Shown: one piece after another, positions 7,572 through 16,117 of the stretch
How the letters are laid out: every line of letters begins with the position of its first letter
How positions within the stretch are numbered: position 1 is the stretch's first letter
Assembly: GCA_934756675.1 (NCBI GenBank)
Contig: CAKVLG010000009.1
Location: forward strand, 1 to 34,429
Length of the DNA: 34,429 nucleotides
Reading direction: 5' to 3'
Origin: an uncultured Clostridia bacterium
Lineage (GTDB): Bacteria; Bacillota; Clostridia; Christensenellales; UBA1242
Position numbers and translations under genes: made by a program
Notes under the pieces: model-generated
Told to the model about the DNA's origin: nothing
The model's database searches: none
The model's input: the letters and a program-made list of their open reading frames with translations, nothing else

Positions 7572-8869
7572 CAGTCAATAATCTCCTTTAATTGTTTTGT
7601 TTCCTTTACTGCCCTATCAAAGTATGCAAGCTTGCGGAGTGATTTGTCCCTTGGAGCGTTTTCTAGTGGCTCTAGTATTCCAAAGTTTGCATTCATAGGC
7701 TGAAAGTTAACATTTTCTGTACTTATATAATTGCATAGAGCGCCAATAATTGTTTTGTTTGTAAACTTAAAGGCATTTTTGCCAAGAAGTTTGTTTGCAA
7801 GGCTAATACCCGCAACAAGTCCACTAGCAATACTTTCTACATACCCTTCAACGCCAGCAAGCTGACCAGCAAAATAAATTTGCGGGTTTGTTTTTAACGA
7901 AAAATCGCTATTTAAGTGTTTTGGGCTGTTTAGATATGTGTTTCTATGCATGACTCCATACTTAACAAATTCTGCATTTGCTAGCGCTGGAATCATTTTA
8001 AATATACGATTTTGTTCACCAAATGTCAAGTTTGTCTGAAAACCAACTATGTTATACAGTTCACTTTCTGTATTTTCTTTTCTAAGTTGAACGACAGCAA
8101 AAGGTCGTTTACCATTTTCATCTACAAAACCAACAGGTCTAAGTGGTCCAAAACGCAAAGAATCTATGCCAGAGCTAGCCATAACTTCAATTGGCATGCA
8201 GCCCTGAAAAATCTCTGTCTTTTCAAAACTTTTAAGCTCAACGCGTTTAGCATTCACAAGCTCTTGCACAAAATTATAATATTCTTCTTTATTCATTGGA
8301 CAATTGATATAATCACTTTCGCCCTTACCATACCTATCGGCATTAAATGTTTTTGAATAGTCGATAGAATCGGCATCTATTATTGGTGCAGACGCATCAT
8401 AAAAAAATAAATTTTCGTCACCAAGTAAATTTTTTATGCAACAAGACAACGACTCACTTGTCAGTGGGCCTGTCGCAATGATAGTTGGAACGGTTAAGTC
8501 TATTTCTTTAACTTCGCCGCTAACAACATTTATATTTGGCATTGATTTTATTTTACTTGTAACCATTTCGCTAAACTTTTCGCGGTCAACAGCTAGAGCT
8601 GAACCAGCTGGTACACTGACTTGTTTTGCGATTTTTAGATCAATCGAACCAAGTATTTCCAATTCGGCTTTAAGCGTGCCTGAAGCTGTTGAAGGTTCGA
8701 TGCTTTTTAGTGAATTTGAGCAAACAATTTCTGCCATGTTTGGATTTGAATGTGCAGGAGAAAACTTTTCTGGCTTCATTTCGTGCAAAACCACATCAAT
8801 TCCGCGCTTAGCTAACTGATAGGCAGCTTCTGTTCCAGCCAGCCCTGCACCTATCACATTAACCTTCAT
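7571..8869 (-). CDS. trmFO: TrmFO, folate/FAD-dependent tRNA U54 methyltransferase
   Basis: 432 residues from the ATG at 8869. Makes ribothymidine at position 54 of tRNA using methylene-THF and FAD. The start MKVNVIGAGLAGTEAAYQLA is the Rossmann FAD-binding motif at the very N-terminus, which is why this start is preferred to an ATG 27 bases upstream that adds nine lysine- and arginine-rich residues. Other family blocks are PAHSNPNMAEIVCSNSLKS, PTIIATGPLTSESL, EIFQGCMPIEVMASSG and the C-terminal FAGQLAGVEGYVESIASGL. The gene overlaps the end of topA by 11 bases; a GGAGG within topA is about 12 bases upstream, somewhat far. The stop is TGA. Confidence 0.95.
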   Translation of the reverse strand: MKVNVIGAGLAGTEAAYQLAKRGIDVVLHEMKPEKFSPAHSNPNMAEIVCSNSLKSIEPSTASGTLKAELEILGSIDLKIAKQVSVPAGSALAVDREKFSEMVTSKIKSMPNINVVSGEVKEIDLTVPTIIATGPLTSESLSCCIKNLLGDENLFFYDASAPIIDADSIDYSKTFNADRYGKGESDYINCPMNKEEYYNFVQELVNAKRVELKSFEKTEIFQGCMPIEVMASSGIDSLRFGPLRPVGFVDENGKRPFAVVQLRKENTESELYNIVGFQTNLTFGEQNRIFKMIPALANAEFVKYGVMHRNTYLNSPKHLNSDFSLKTNPQIYFAGQLAGVEGYVESIASGLVAGISLANKLLGKNAFKFTNKTIIGALCNYISTENVNFQPMNANFGILEPLENAPRDKSLRKLAYFDRAVKETKQLKEIID

Positions 8870-11000
8870 TATTTTTGTTTTCCTCCGAGCTTTCATTCTC
8901 GTTATTTTTGATTATTTCTTTTCTTTGATAATTACATTTTCTACAAAGCGTAACCTTAGAATTTTTGTATAAACGAACTATCATATCTTCACCACAAGTT
9001 GGGCATTTTTCGTTAGCTGGAATATCCCAAGACTTAAAGTCGCAATCTGGGAACCCAGAGCAGCCATAAAAGACTTTACCTGTCTTAGATTTAAGTTTTA
9101 GCAAATCTTTGCCACACTTTGGACATTTGCCGACAACTTCAACTTCTTGTTTTTCGCCTTCTAATGGCTTTGTATTTTTACATTTAGGGTAATTTGGACA
9201 AGCCAGGAATTTGCCAAATTTACCATTTCTTATAACCATTTTTGCACCACATTTATCACAAACAATGTCTGTTTGTTCAACTGGCGACTTATCTTGATAA
9301 CTATCTGCAAAAGCATTCTTTAATTCTTTTTCGAAGCCGTTATAGAACTCACCAACAACATTTTGCCAAATCTTTCCGCCAAACTCAATTTCATCGAGTT
9401 TAGTTTCCATATCGGCGGTAAAGCCAACATCCATAATGTCCGAGAAAAAGTGCATAAGCATATCTACAACTTTTCTACCCAGTTCTGTAGAAATAAGCGC
9501 TTTGCCTTCTTTTTCTACATATTCACGTGAAAGCAATGTGTTAACTGTTTGCGAATATGTGGCAGGTCTACCAATACCCTTTTCTTCCATTGCTTTAACA
9601 ATACTTGATTCATTATATCTTGCTGGTGGTTTTGTGAACTTTTGTTCTGGCTTTAACTCATTTTTCTCAAGTTCGTCACCTGTTTCTATTTGTGGAAGTT
9701 TAGCCACTGCATCATCGTTTTCGTCACCTTCGACTGTCGTTGTATACAAAGCTGTGTAACCATCGAATATTGGAGTTCTACCAGTTGTTTTGAACTTATA
9801 TCCAGCAGCTTCTATATCGACACTAAGTGAGTTATATGTTGCATCGCTCATTTGGCTGGCAACAAAACGCTCGTAAATGAGTTTGTATAACTTATATGCA
9901 TTTTTATCGATTTTACCAACCAAGCTTTCTGGCGTGCGTTTAAGACTAATAGGTCTAATAGCTTCGTGGCCATCTTGGACGCCTTTTTTGTTTTTATATA
10001 CCCTTGGGGTTGATGGAACATATTTATCGCCATATTTTTCTTTGATGAAATCAAGAGCCATCTTTTGTGCCTCTGGTGAAACACGAACAGAGTCAGAACG
10101 GATATATGTAACAAGTGGAGTTTTGCCTTCGCCAACAATATCGACACCTTCATAAAGGTTTTGAGCAACTTGAGTCGTTGTTTTAAGGTTAAATCCAAGC
10201 TTATTGCCTGCCTCTTGTTGCATTGTTGGGGTTGTAAATGGAGCAGATGGATGCGAAACTGTAACACTCTTTTTAACATTTGTTGCAACAAATTTAGCAG
10301 TGTCTAACTTAGCTAAAATCTCGTCCATTTGTTCTTTTGTTTTTATCTTTTTATCTTTGCCTGCAACAAGTGTAGCTTTTATTATTTCACTTGAGCCATT
10401 TTTATTTAGTTTTGCTTCAAGCGTCCAATATTCTTCTGGCTTAAAGTTTTCTATTTCGCGGTCACGGTCCACAATCAATCGAAGTGTTACCGATTGCACA
10501 CGTCCAGCAGATAGGCTTGAACCCTGACCTTGCAACTTTCTGTGAAGAAGTGGAGAAAGCTTGTAGCCCACAAGTCTATCAAGTACACGACGTGCTTGTT
10601 GCGCATCAACCAAGTTTTCGTCTATTGCACGTGGGTGTGCAAGTCCATTTTGAACAGCTTTTTCACTAATTTCGTTAAATGTTATACGACAAGGTGTTTT
10701 ATCATCAATGCCAAGGATATTAGCAGCATGCCACGCAATAGCTTCCCCTTCGCGGTCTGGGTCGGTTGCGATTAATACGCCATCAGCTTTTTTTGCTTCT
10801 TTTATAAGATTATTAACAACTTTTTTCTTGTCTTCCATAATCTGATAATTAGGCTCAAAGTTGTGTTCTACATCAACAGCAAGTCCACGAACAGGCAAAT
10901 CACGGATATGACCAAATGTTGGAACAACCTTATAGTCCTTACCCGCATACTTTTGTACGCTTGATTGTTTTGCTGGTGCTTCGATTAAAATTAACTTCAT
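8859..11000 (-). CDS. topA: DNA topoisomerase I (type IA)
   Basis: 713 residues. Relaxes negative supercoils through a 5'-phosphotyrosine. The TOPRIM domain is N-terminal: LILIEAPAKQSSVQKYAG (catalytic Glu; most TopA have ESPAKAKTI here), FGHIRDLPVRG, and TDPDREGEAIAWH (metal-binding aspartates). The active tyrosine is in PLVTYIRSDSVRVS near residue 300. Three four-cysteine zinc motifs follow at the C-terminus (CDKCGAKM..CPNYPKC, CPKCGKDL..CSGFPDC, CPTCGEDM..CRKC), then a 20-residue Asn/Glu-rich tail. GAGGGAAAAT precedes the ATG. The neighbours dprA upstream and trmFO downstream follow the usual Bacillota order. Confidence 0.97.
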   Translation of the reverse strand: MKLILIEAPAKQSSVQKYAGKDYKVVPTFGHIRDLPVRGLAVDVEHNFEPNYQIMEDKKKVVNNLIKEAKKADGVLIATDPDREGEAIAWHAANILGIDDKTPCRITFNEISEKAVQNGLAHPRAIDENLVDAQQARRVLDRLVGYKLSPLLHRKLQGQGSSLSAGRVQSVTLRLIVDRDREIENFKPEEYWTLEAKLNKNGSSEIIKATLVAGKDKKIKTKEQMDEILAKLDTAKFVATNVKKSVTVSHPSAPFTTPTMQQEAGNKLGFNLKTTTQVAQNLYEGVDIVGEGKTPLVTYIRSDSVRVSPEAQKMALDFIKEKYGDKYVPSTPRVYKNKKGVQDGHEAIRPISLKRTPESLVGKIDKNAYKLYKLIYERFVASQMSDATYNSLSVDIEAAGYKFKTTGRTPIFDGYTALYTTTVEGDENDDAVAKLPQIETGDELEKNELKPEQKFTKPPARYNESSIVKAMEEKGIGRPATYSQTVNTLLSREYVEKEGKALISTELGRKVVDMLMHFFSDIMDVGFTADMETKLDEIEFGGKIWQNVVGEFYNGFEKELKNAFADSYQDKSPVEQTDIVCDKCGAKMVIRNGKFGKFLACPNYPKCKNTKPLEGEKQEVEVVGKCPKCGKDLLKLKSKTGKVFYGCSGFPDCDFKSWDIPANEKCPTCGEDMIVRLYKNSKVTLCRKCNYQRKEIIKNNENESSEENKNNEG

Positions 11001-11009
11001 ATTTTCCCT

Positions 11010-12098
11010 CTAATCTTGCTTTATGCCGACATAAAAATTACCCGGCAATTTTTTAATTAAACCATTTATTTCCATTATTGTCAACTTTCTAAGTAGAATT
11101 TTTGACTCGATTTTTGTAAGTTCGGCAATTTCGTCCAAAGATTTTTCTTCACACGCAACCGCACCTAAAATCAATACTTCGTCACTATCTAGTGCCTTAG
11201 ATGGTGCACTTTTTTGTTTTAATTCATACTTAATTCCAAGTTTCATAAAAATTTTAGCAGCAGAAATAGTGAACACTTCTGGATAAGTTTCGATGAGTAA
11301 ATTCGAGCCTTCGCTTTTTGGTGAATAGATATTTCCAGGCACAACAAAAAGTTCCCTACCGTTTTCGATTGTGAAGTTCGCTGTTGCAAATGTGCCACTC
11401 TTTTTGCTAGCTTCAATAATCACAGTCCCGCGGGAAAGCAATGTTTCGTATCTATTTCTTTCTAAAAACGAGAACTTTAATGATGCCTTATATGGCGGAT
11501 ATGTAGAAATAATTAACCCGCCACCACGAACGATATTGCGTGCAAGTTCTGTGTTTTCTTCTGGATAAATGCTGTCGAGCCCACCAGCAACAAAAGCAAT
11601 AAACTTACCTTTTTCGTCCAGTGTCGCTTTTGCTACAACGGTATCAATGCCATATGCTATGCCAGACATAACAACTAGCCCACCGCCCGATAATTCCTTA
11701 CTAAAACGCTCGGCAACTTCAATGCCATAACTTGTTGGTTTGCGGCTACCAGCAATGGTAATTATATCCGATTTTAATAGCGATTTATCGCCAAGATAAT
11801 AAATGACAAGCGGAAAGTCCTCCACTTCCTTAAATACCTGTGGGTAATCACTGTCTGTGCATAAGATGTATTTAATGTGAAGTTTGTTTAGTTCTTCTAC
11901 TGTTTTTTCCACATTTTGTGGACTAAGCGCAATTTTTAGTTTCGAAAAAAGTGCAGCGCCAAACATTTCACGCACTGTTTCGCCACCAGAAACGATTGTC
12001 TCAAAAAAAGTTCTGCCAGCTGCAAGATTGCAAAGCTGACTATATTTTTTAGTCGAAACATTCAATTTTGATAAAACTAAAATTTCTTGCTTATCCAC
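11010..12098 (-). CDS. dprA: DprA/Smf DNA-processing protein
   Basis: 362 residues. DprA binds incoming single-stranded DNA and loads RecA during transformation; the gene is also kept in many bacteria not known to be competent. The Rossmann-like core starts near residue 107: ITIAGSRKPTSYGIEVAERF, VMSGIAYGIDTVVAKATL, FVAGGLDSIYPEENTEL, LERNRYETLLSRGTVIIEAS, KKSGTFATANFTIENGRELF and VVPGNIYSPKSEGSN. The segment usually NRIISGLS is NRYETLLS here. A helical N-terminal domain and a C-terminal winged-helix-like domain flank it. The start codon is GTG, with AGGAG overlapping the comM stop codon. The gap to topA is nine bases. Confidence 0.93.
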   Translation of the reverse strand: MDKQEILVLSKLNVSTKKYSQLCNLAAGRTFFETIVSGGETVREMFGAALFSKLKIALSPQNVEKTVEELNKLHIKYILCTDSDYPQVFKEVEDFPLVIYYLGDKSLLKSDIITIAGSRKPTSYGIEVAERFSKELSGGGLVVMSGIAYGIDTVVAKATLDEKGKFIAFVAGGLDSIYPEENTELARNIVRGGGLIISTYPPYKASLKFSFLERNRYETLLSRGTVIIEASKKSGTFATANFTIENGRELFVVPGNIYSPKSEGSNLLIETYPEVFTISAAKIFMKLGIKYELKQKSAPSKALDSDEVLILGAVACEEKSLDEIAELTKIESKILLRKLTIMEINGLIKKLPGNFYVGIKQD

Positions 12099-12106
12099 AC
12101 TTTCTC

Positions 12107-13636
12107 CTACATATGTAATTTATCTATCGTTCTAAAACTAATTGCTTCTGCAATATGTTCGGGCTTAATATCTTGGCTTTTATCAAGGTCTGCAATTGTG
12201 CGTGCAACCTTTAAAATTCTGTTATATCCACGCATAGACAAGTGGAACCTGTCGAATGCGGCTTTTATCAATTCTTCGCCTTCACTGTCGAGCTTACAAT
12301 ATTTTTTGATTTGCTTGCTTGTCATTTTTGCGTTGCAATAAATACCTTCATCGTCCTTAAACCGTTCAAGTTGAATTTGCCTTGCTTCATTTACACGTTT
12401 TCTGACTTCTGCGCTAGTTTCTTCTTTCGAATCACTTTTAATGTCATAAAAAGACACGCGGTCTACATCAATCTTCAGGTCAATTCTATCGAGAAGTGGA
12501 CCCGAAAGTTTTTTTAAATATTTACTTATCATGCTTGGCGAGCAGGTGCATTCCAAATCTTTGGAACCATAATTTCCGCATGGGCATGGGTTCATACTTG
12601 CAACTAAAATAAAGTTTGCCAAATATTCAACGGTCGATGCCGCTCTTGCAACGGTAATAACACCGTCTTCTAGTGGTTGACGCAAACTTTCGAGCGTACT
12701 ACGTTGATATTCTGGTAGCTCGTCCAAAAATAGCACGCCGTTATGTGCCAAACTAATCTCGCCAGGACGCGAATCTCTGCCACCACCAGTGAGTGCAACT
12801 GTCGATGCTGTGTGGTGTGGAGCTCTAAATGGCCTTGCTGTTACAATGCCTTTTGTTTGATCCAAAACGCCAGCAACACTATGAATTTTAGTTATTTCTA
12901 ATGCTTCTTTAAATGTCAAATCTGGCAAAATTGATGGTACACACTTTGCAAGCATAGTTTTGCCACTTCCAGGAGGCCCAACCATTAAAATATTATGTCC
13001 GCCACTAACAGCAATTTCTAGTGCTCTTTTTGCCGTGTATTGCCCCTTTACTCTCGACAAATCTTCCATAAAGTTTTCTTGCGTCGAAAACTTCCAGTCT
13101 TGAAATTTTATTGGCTCTATTTCAAGTCTGCCGCTTAAAAAACCAGCTAAATCAGATAAATCATCAAATGCCCAACAAGAAATATCACTAATAAAACTTG
13201 CTTCTTTTGTATTAGCTTTTGGCACAATAAATTTTGTATATCCAAGTTCGCGGGCAGAAATAATTAGTGGTAAAAGCCCATTAACGCCCCTTATTGTTCC
13301 GTCTAGCCCAAGCTCGCCAATAAAAACATAGTTTTTAGCAACCTGGTATTCCACTTGCCCAAGTGCCGATAGATATGCAACGGCAATAGCTAAATCGAAT
13401 GCTGGTCCTTCTTTTCTTGCAAAAGCAGGAGCTAGGTTAACGGTAATCTTGCCATTAATAAACTTGAACCCAGAATTGATTATTGCAGACCTTACCCTTT
13501 CCTTGGATTCTTTTACCGAAGTATCTGGAAGCCCAACAATGTCAAAATGAGGTTGGCCATTAGAAACATCAACTTCTACATCTATTGGCAACCCCGTAAG
13601 CCCCGAAAGACCAAAACTCTTAACTTTTGCTAACAT
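12107..13636 (-). CDS. comM: ComM/YifB family Mg-chelatase-like AAA ATPase
   Basis: 509 residues, the standard length. ComM is a hexameric helicase that promotes branch migration during natural transformation in Gram-negatives; the Bacillota YifB homologues are less studied. The N-terminal domain has GLTGLPIDVEVDVSNGQPHF and KITVNLAPAFARKEGPAFDL. The ATPase part has Walker A ILMVGPPGSGKTMLAKCVPS, the RPFRAPHHTASTVALTGGG segment, Walker B NGVLFLDELPEY, the cysteine-bearing SMNPCPCGNYG, and the sensor SGPLLDRIDLKIDVDRV. It is the first gene of the unit comM-dprA-topA-trmFO-hslV-hslU-hisS-trxA and has its own promoter. Confidence 0.95.
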   Translation of the reverse strand: MLAKVKSFGLSGLTGLPIDVEVDVSNGQPHFDIVGLPDTSVKESKERVRSAIINSGFKFINGKITVNLAPAFARKEGPAFDLAIAVAYLSALGQVEYQVAKNYVFIGELGLDGTIRGVNGLLPLIISARELGYTKFIVPKANTKEASFISDISCWAFDDLSDLAGFLSGRLEIEPIKFQDWKFSTQENFMEDLSRVKGQYTAKRALEIAVSGGHNILMVGPPGSGKTMLAKCVPSILPDLTFKEALEITKIHSVAGVLDQTKGIVTARPFRAPHHTASTVALTGGGRDSRPGEISLAHNGVLFLDELPEYQRSTLESLRQPLEDGVITVARAASTVEYLANFILVASMNPCPCGNYGSKDLECTCSPSMISKYLKKLSGPLLDRIDLKIDVDRVSFYDIKSDSKEETSAEVRKRVNEARQIQLERFKDDEGIYCNAKMTSKQIKKYCKLDSEGEELIKAAFDRFHLSMRGYNRILKVARTIADLDKSQDIKPEHIAEAISFRTIDKLHM

Positions 13637-13653
13637 AACATACTCCTTTTCTC

Positions 13654-13682
13654 ATTTTATCAAATTCTTTGGCGTATGTAAA
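13654..13682 (-). promoter_or_regulatory. Sigma-A promoter for the comM operon
   Basis: Minus strand TTTACA (13677-13682), 17-bp spacer, TAAAAT (13654-13659). Each hexamer matches consensus at five of six bases. It is 17 bp upstream of the comM ATG, whose ribosome binding site is AAAGGAG, and 25 bp after the rplS terminator. Confidence 0.75.
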
Positions 13683-13707
13683 ACAAATTACCATAAAATT
13701 GAGCAAT

Positions 13708-13729
13708 AAAAAAACTCGGCATTGCCGAG
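13708..13729 (-). terminator. Rho-independent terminator after rplS
   Basis: Stem CTCGGC/GCCGAG (13724-13729 with 13715-13720) with a 3-nt loop, followed on the minus strand by seven T (complement of 13708-13714). It starts six bases after the rplS stop codon. Confidence 0.92.
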
Positions 13730-13735
13730 CTAATG

Positions 13736-14080
13736 TTATTTTGCGTCTTTAATTTTAGCTTTTTTACCAGAAAGATCTCTAAGGTAATATAATTTTGCTC
13801 TGTTAACATCACCATGTCTAACGATTTCAATGTGATCAATCTTTGGTGAATGAAGTGGGAATGTTCTTTCAACGCCGATGCCGAAAGAAACACGTCTAAC
13901 AGTAAAAGTTTCTCTAATTCCGCCATTTCTGCGAGCTATTACCACACCTTCAAAAGCCTGCAATCTTTCACGAGTACCTTCGATAACCTTAACGTATACT
14001 TTGACAGTATCGCCAACAGCAAAAGCAGGAACATCAGTGCGCATACCTTCTTTTTCGATTTGCTCTAATACATTGCTCAT
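13736..14080 (-). CDS. rplS: 50S ribosomal protein L19
   Basis: 114 residues, standard for L19, which sits at the 30S-50S interface. Typical blocks are PAFAVGDTVKVYVKVIEG, ERLQAFEGVVIARRNGG, ETFTVRRVSFGIGVERTFPL and HSPKIDHIEIVRHGDVNRAK, with a basic C-terminus. GGGAGG precedes the ATG. In most Bacillota rplS directly follows trmD; here rbgA, rnhB and yraN lie between, and rplS is a single-gene unit with its own promoter, leader and terminator. Confidence 0.97.
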   Translation of the reverse strand: MSNVLEQIEKEGMRTDVPAFAVGDTVKVYVKVIEGTRERLQAFEGVVIARRNGGIRETFTVRRVSFGIGVERTFPLHSPKIDHIEIVRHGDVNRAKLYYLRDLSGKKAKIKDAK

Positions 14081-14086
14081 ATATCT

Positions 14087-14156
14087 TTGCCTCCCTTTTA
14101 GTACGATAAGTGTTCATGCTAGCTCATTGGCGCAGAGGACCACTTAATAATTTTCT
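14087..14156 (-). promoter_or_regulatory. Probable ribosomal protein L19 leader
   Basis: The roughly 70-nt leader between the rplS promoter and ribosome binding site contains an inverted repeat TAAGTG/CACTTA (14141-14146 with 14107-14112) enclosing a 28-nt region with conserved-looking GGTCC and GCTAGC segments. Bacillota commonly carry an autoregulatory L19 leader in exactly this place. The assignment rests on position and the closing stem; I could not run a covariance model. Confidence 0.5.
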
Positions 14157-14162
14157 TGAAAT

Positions 14163-14191
14163 ATTTTAACACATAAAATATGCGTATGCAA
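14163..14191 (-). promoter_or_regulatory. Sigma-A promoter for rplS
   Basis: Minus strand TTGCAT (14186-14191), 17-bp spacer, TAAAAT (14163-14168), placed 83 bp before the rplS ATG, which leaves room for the leader. The remaining bases 14192-14239 up to the yraN stop show only T- and A-rich sequence, with no clear terminator. Confidence 0.78.
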
Positions 14192-14239
14192 GTGTTTTCT
14201 TAAAAAAATCTACAAAATATGATGTAATTGTTTATTTTT

Positions 14240-14668
14240 CTAAAACATATCTTTGATATGCTCAATTTTGTCGCCATCAACTGACACGCAATCATACCTT
14301 ATGCTTGCATTTTGCAAGTCGTTTTCTTGCATAAACTTATTTGCGGCTGTGCGTAAATGTTTTTCTTTGAAATACCCGACCGCTTCATATGGCTTGCCGA
14401 ACTTGTCGTTTGACCTTGTCTTTACTTCCACAAAAACCAAAATGTTTTGCATGTTTTTTATTATATTTTCACGCAGTTCACGTTTGATTTTTCCTTGCGA
14501 AATATCTTCGTCAAGTTCTTTTATTTGCACTTTTATTGGCAACGCAAAAATCAAGTCTATCTCGCCACCTTTCACGCAATAGTTTCTGCAAATAAACTTG
14601 TAACCCTTTTTCTTTAAATAATTTTCTGCCAAGGCTTCACCTTTTCTGCCAAGAATTAAATTATTCAT
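14240..14668 (-). CDS. yraN: YraN/UPF0102 family endonuclease-like protein
   Basis: 142 residues. UPF0102 proteins have a restriction-endonuclease-like fold of unknown role and usually sit beside rnhB. The hallmark features are present: LGRKGEALAENYLKKKGYKF at the start, GGEIDLIF (the D of the PD-(D/E)xK core), and VFVEVKTRSNDKFG (E and K). Between the two core motifs is an insertion of about 25 charged residues (around 50-75, KELDEDISQGKIKRELREN), which explains the extra length over the usual 115-125. Its ATG overlaps the end of rnhB by eight bases. Confidence 0.9.
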   Translation of the reverse strand: MNNLILGRKGEALAENYLKKKGYKFICRNYCVKGGEIDLIFALPIKVQIKELDEDISQGKIKRELRENIIKNMQNILVFVEVKTRSNDKFGKPYEAVGYFKEKHLRTAANKFMQENDLQNASIRYDCVSVDGDKIEHIKDMF

Positions 14669-15284
14669 TATTTTCGCCTATAAAATTTTTAGTAAATGTG
14701 CGTCTGTGGATTTCACATAAACCATACTTTTTAATTGCTTCGATGTGTGCTTTTGTGCCATAGCCCTTGTGTTTTTCAAAGCCATATTCTGGATATTTTT
14801 TGCTAAGCTCTACCATAAATCTATCACGCGTCACTTTTGCAACAATGCTACTAGCACCTATTGAATAAGATAGTGCATCGCCATGAATAATTGGTAGTTC
14901 TGGCACATTTATTTCAAGCCCATCTAACGCATCAACAAGCACAATGTCTGGTTTAACTTTTAGATTATTAATAGCACTCGCCATGCATTTTTTTGTTGCC
15001 TGCAAAATATTGATTTCGTCAATTACACAATTATCTACAAATTCAACGCTCACAGCTATTGCTTTTTGCATAATTTTGTCATATAGCATTTCACGCTTCT
15101 TTTCGCTAAGTTTTTTGCTATCGTCTATGCCTTCGATAATATCGTCAAGTGGCATAATCACAGCTGCACAAACAACCGGCCCAGCAAGCGGACCTCTGCC
15201 GACTTCGTCAGCACCAGCAATAAGTTTTTTACCACTTTCTAAAAGGCTTTTTTCGTATTTTAATTTATCTACTATGTCTTTCAT
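14661..15284 (-). CDS. rnhB: Ribonuclease HII
   Basis: 207 residues. Cleaves RNA in RNA-DNA hybrids and at single ribonucleotides in DNA. The catalytic motif IAGADEVGRGPLAGPVV supplies Asp26 and Glu27; the other acidic residues are in IVLVDALDG and in the block SIVAKVTRDRFMVELSKKYP. The C-terminal GFEKHKGYGTKAHIEAIKKY, then GLCEIHRRTF, is typical. It follows rbgA by eight bases and overlaps yraN, so it is in the middle of the rimM-yraN unit. Confidence 0.96.
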   Translation of the reverse strand: MKDIVDKLKYEKSLLESGKKLIAGADEVGRGPLAGPVVCAAVIMPLDDIIEGIDDSKKLSEKKREMLYDKIMQKAIAVSVEFVDNCVIDEINILQATKKCMASAINNLKVKPDIVLVDALDGLEINVPELPIIHGDALSYSIGASSIVAKVTRDRFMVELSKKYPEYGFEKHKGYGTKAHIEAIKKYGLCEIHRRTFTKNFIGENNE

Positions 15285-15292
15285 AATACCCT

Positions 15293-16117
15293 TTATTCTA
15301 AAGAAATTCTGCCAATTCTACCGCTGCGGAAGTCAGATAATAATTGTTTTCCAAGCCTTAGGTAATCGACTTCCCCGCGTGAAAAACAGCCCATGGTTTT
15401 TGCAACTTTGTCATAGTTTTCAATAGTTCCAGAAACATTGCTAAGTTTGTATCGTTCCATAAGTTTTTCTGGTGCAATTTCTGCAAGTTTTTGGAATAAT
15501 TTAAACCCAAGTTCTTCTAAATCCAAGATTTCGTCTTTTATTGAGCCAACAAACGCCAAATTATCTGCAACAGTCTGGTCTTTCATGTCTGGGAGTAAAA
15601 CGCCAGGGGTATCGAGCATAACAAAATCGTCACCTGCTTTTACCCATTGAGTAAAACGCGTAACGCCCGCTTTGTCGCCCGCATTAACTTTTTTGTTGCC
15701 ACAAAGCATGTTGATTATTGTAGATTTACCCGTATTTGGCACACCAATAACCATTATTTTATGCACGCGTTTTATTGTTTTTGTTGCATTTTTTTCGATT
15801 TTTGCACTAAGTAAATCATAAAGACTATCAAACATCAACTTGCGTTTTGCATTGTCATTACTAAAAATCAAAGCTTTTTTGCCTTGTTTTTCAAATGTTT
15901 CAACAGCTTTGGTGCTTTTGTTCATATCCGCCAAATCGCACTTGTTTAACACATATAAAATAGGCTTATGTTCTACTATTGCATCTATATTTTTGTTGTA
16001 TGAGCTAAATGGAATTCTGGCATCTAGCACATAGATTACAACATCACAAAGCTTAATTTTGTCTTTTATTTCATCTTGGGCTTTTTTCATGTGCCCAGGA
16101 AACCAATTTATCTTCAT
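15293..16117 (-). CDS. rbgA: Ribosome biogenesis GTPase RbgA (YlqF)
   Basis: 274 residues. A circularly permuted GTPase required for late assembly of the 50S subunit in Bacillus. It opens with NWFPGHMKKAQDEIK, then the motifs come in permuted order: G4 NKCD at 58-61, G1 GVPNTGKS at 125-132, G3 DTPG at 169-172. The KAGVTRFTQWV loop is between G1 and G3. The C-terminal ANTAR-like helical domain ends at FRSGRIGRISLE. Its ATG shares one base with the trmD stop codon. Confidence 0.96.
   Translation of the reverse strand: MKINWFPGHMKKAQDEIKDKIKLCDVVIYVLDARIPFSSYNKNIDAIVEHKPILYVLNKCDLADMNKSTKAVETFEKQGKKALIFSNDNAKRKLMFDSLYDLLSAKIEKNATKTIKRVHKIMVIGVPNTGKSTIINMLCGNKKVNAGDKAGVTRFTQWVKAGDDFVMLDTPGVLLPDMKDQTVADNLAFVGSIKDEILDLEELGFKLFQKLAEIAPEKLMERYKLSNVSGTIENYDKVAKTMGCFSRGEVDYLRLGKQLLSDFRSGRIGRISLE

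Noticed and set aside
8870..8896. Upstream ATG for trmFO adding nine basic residues.
   Set aside because: The Rossmann motif should begin right after the start, as it does from the ATG at 8869; the upstream choice overlaps topA by 38 bases.
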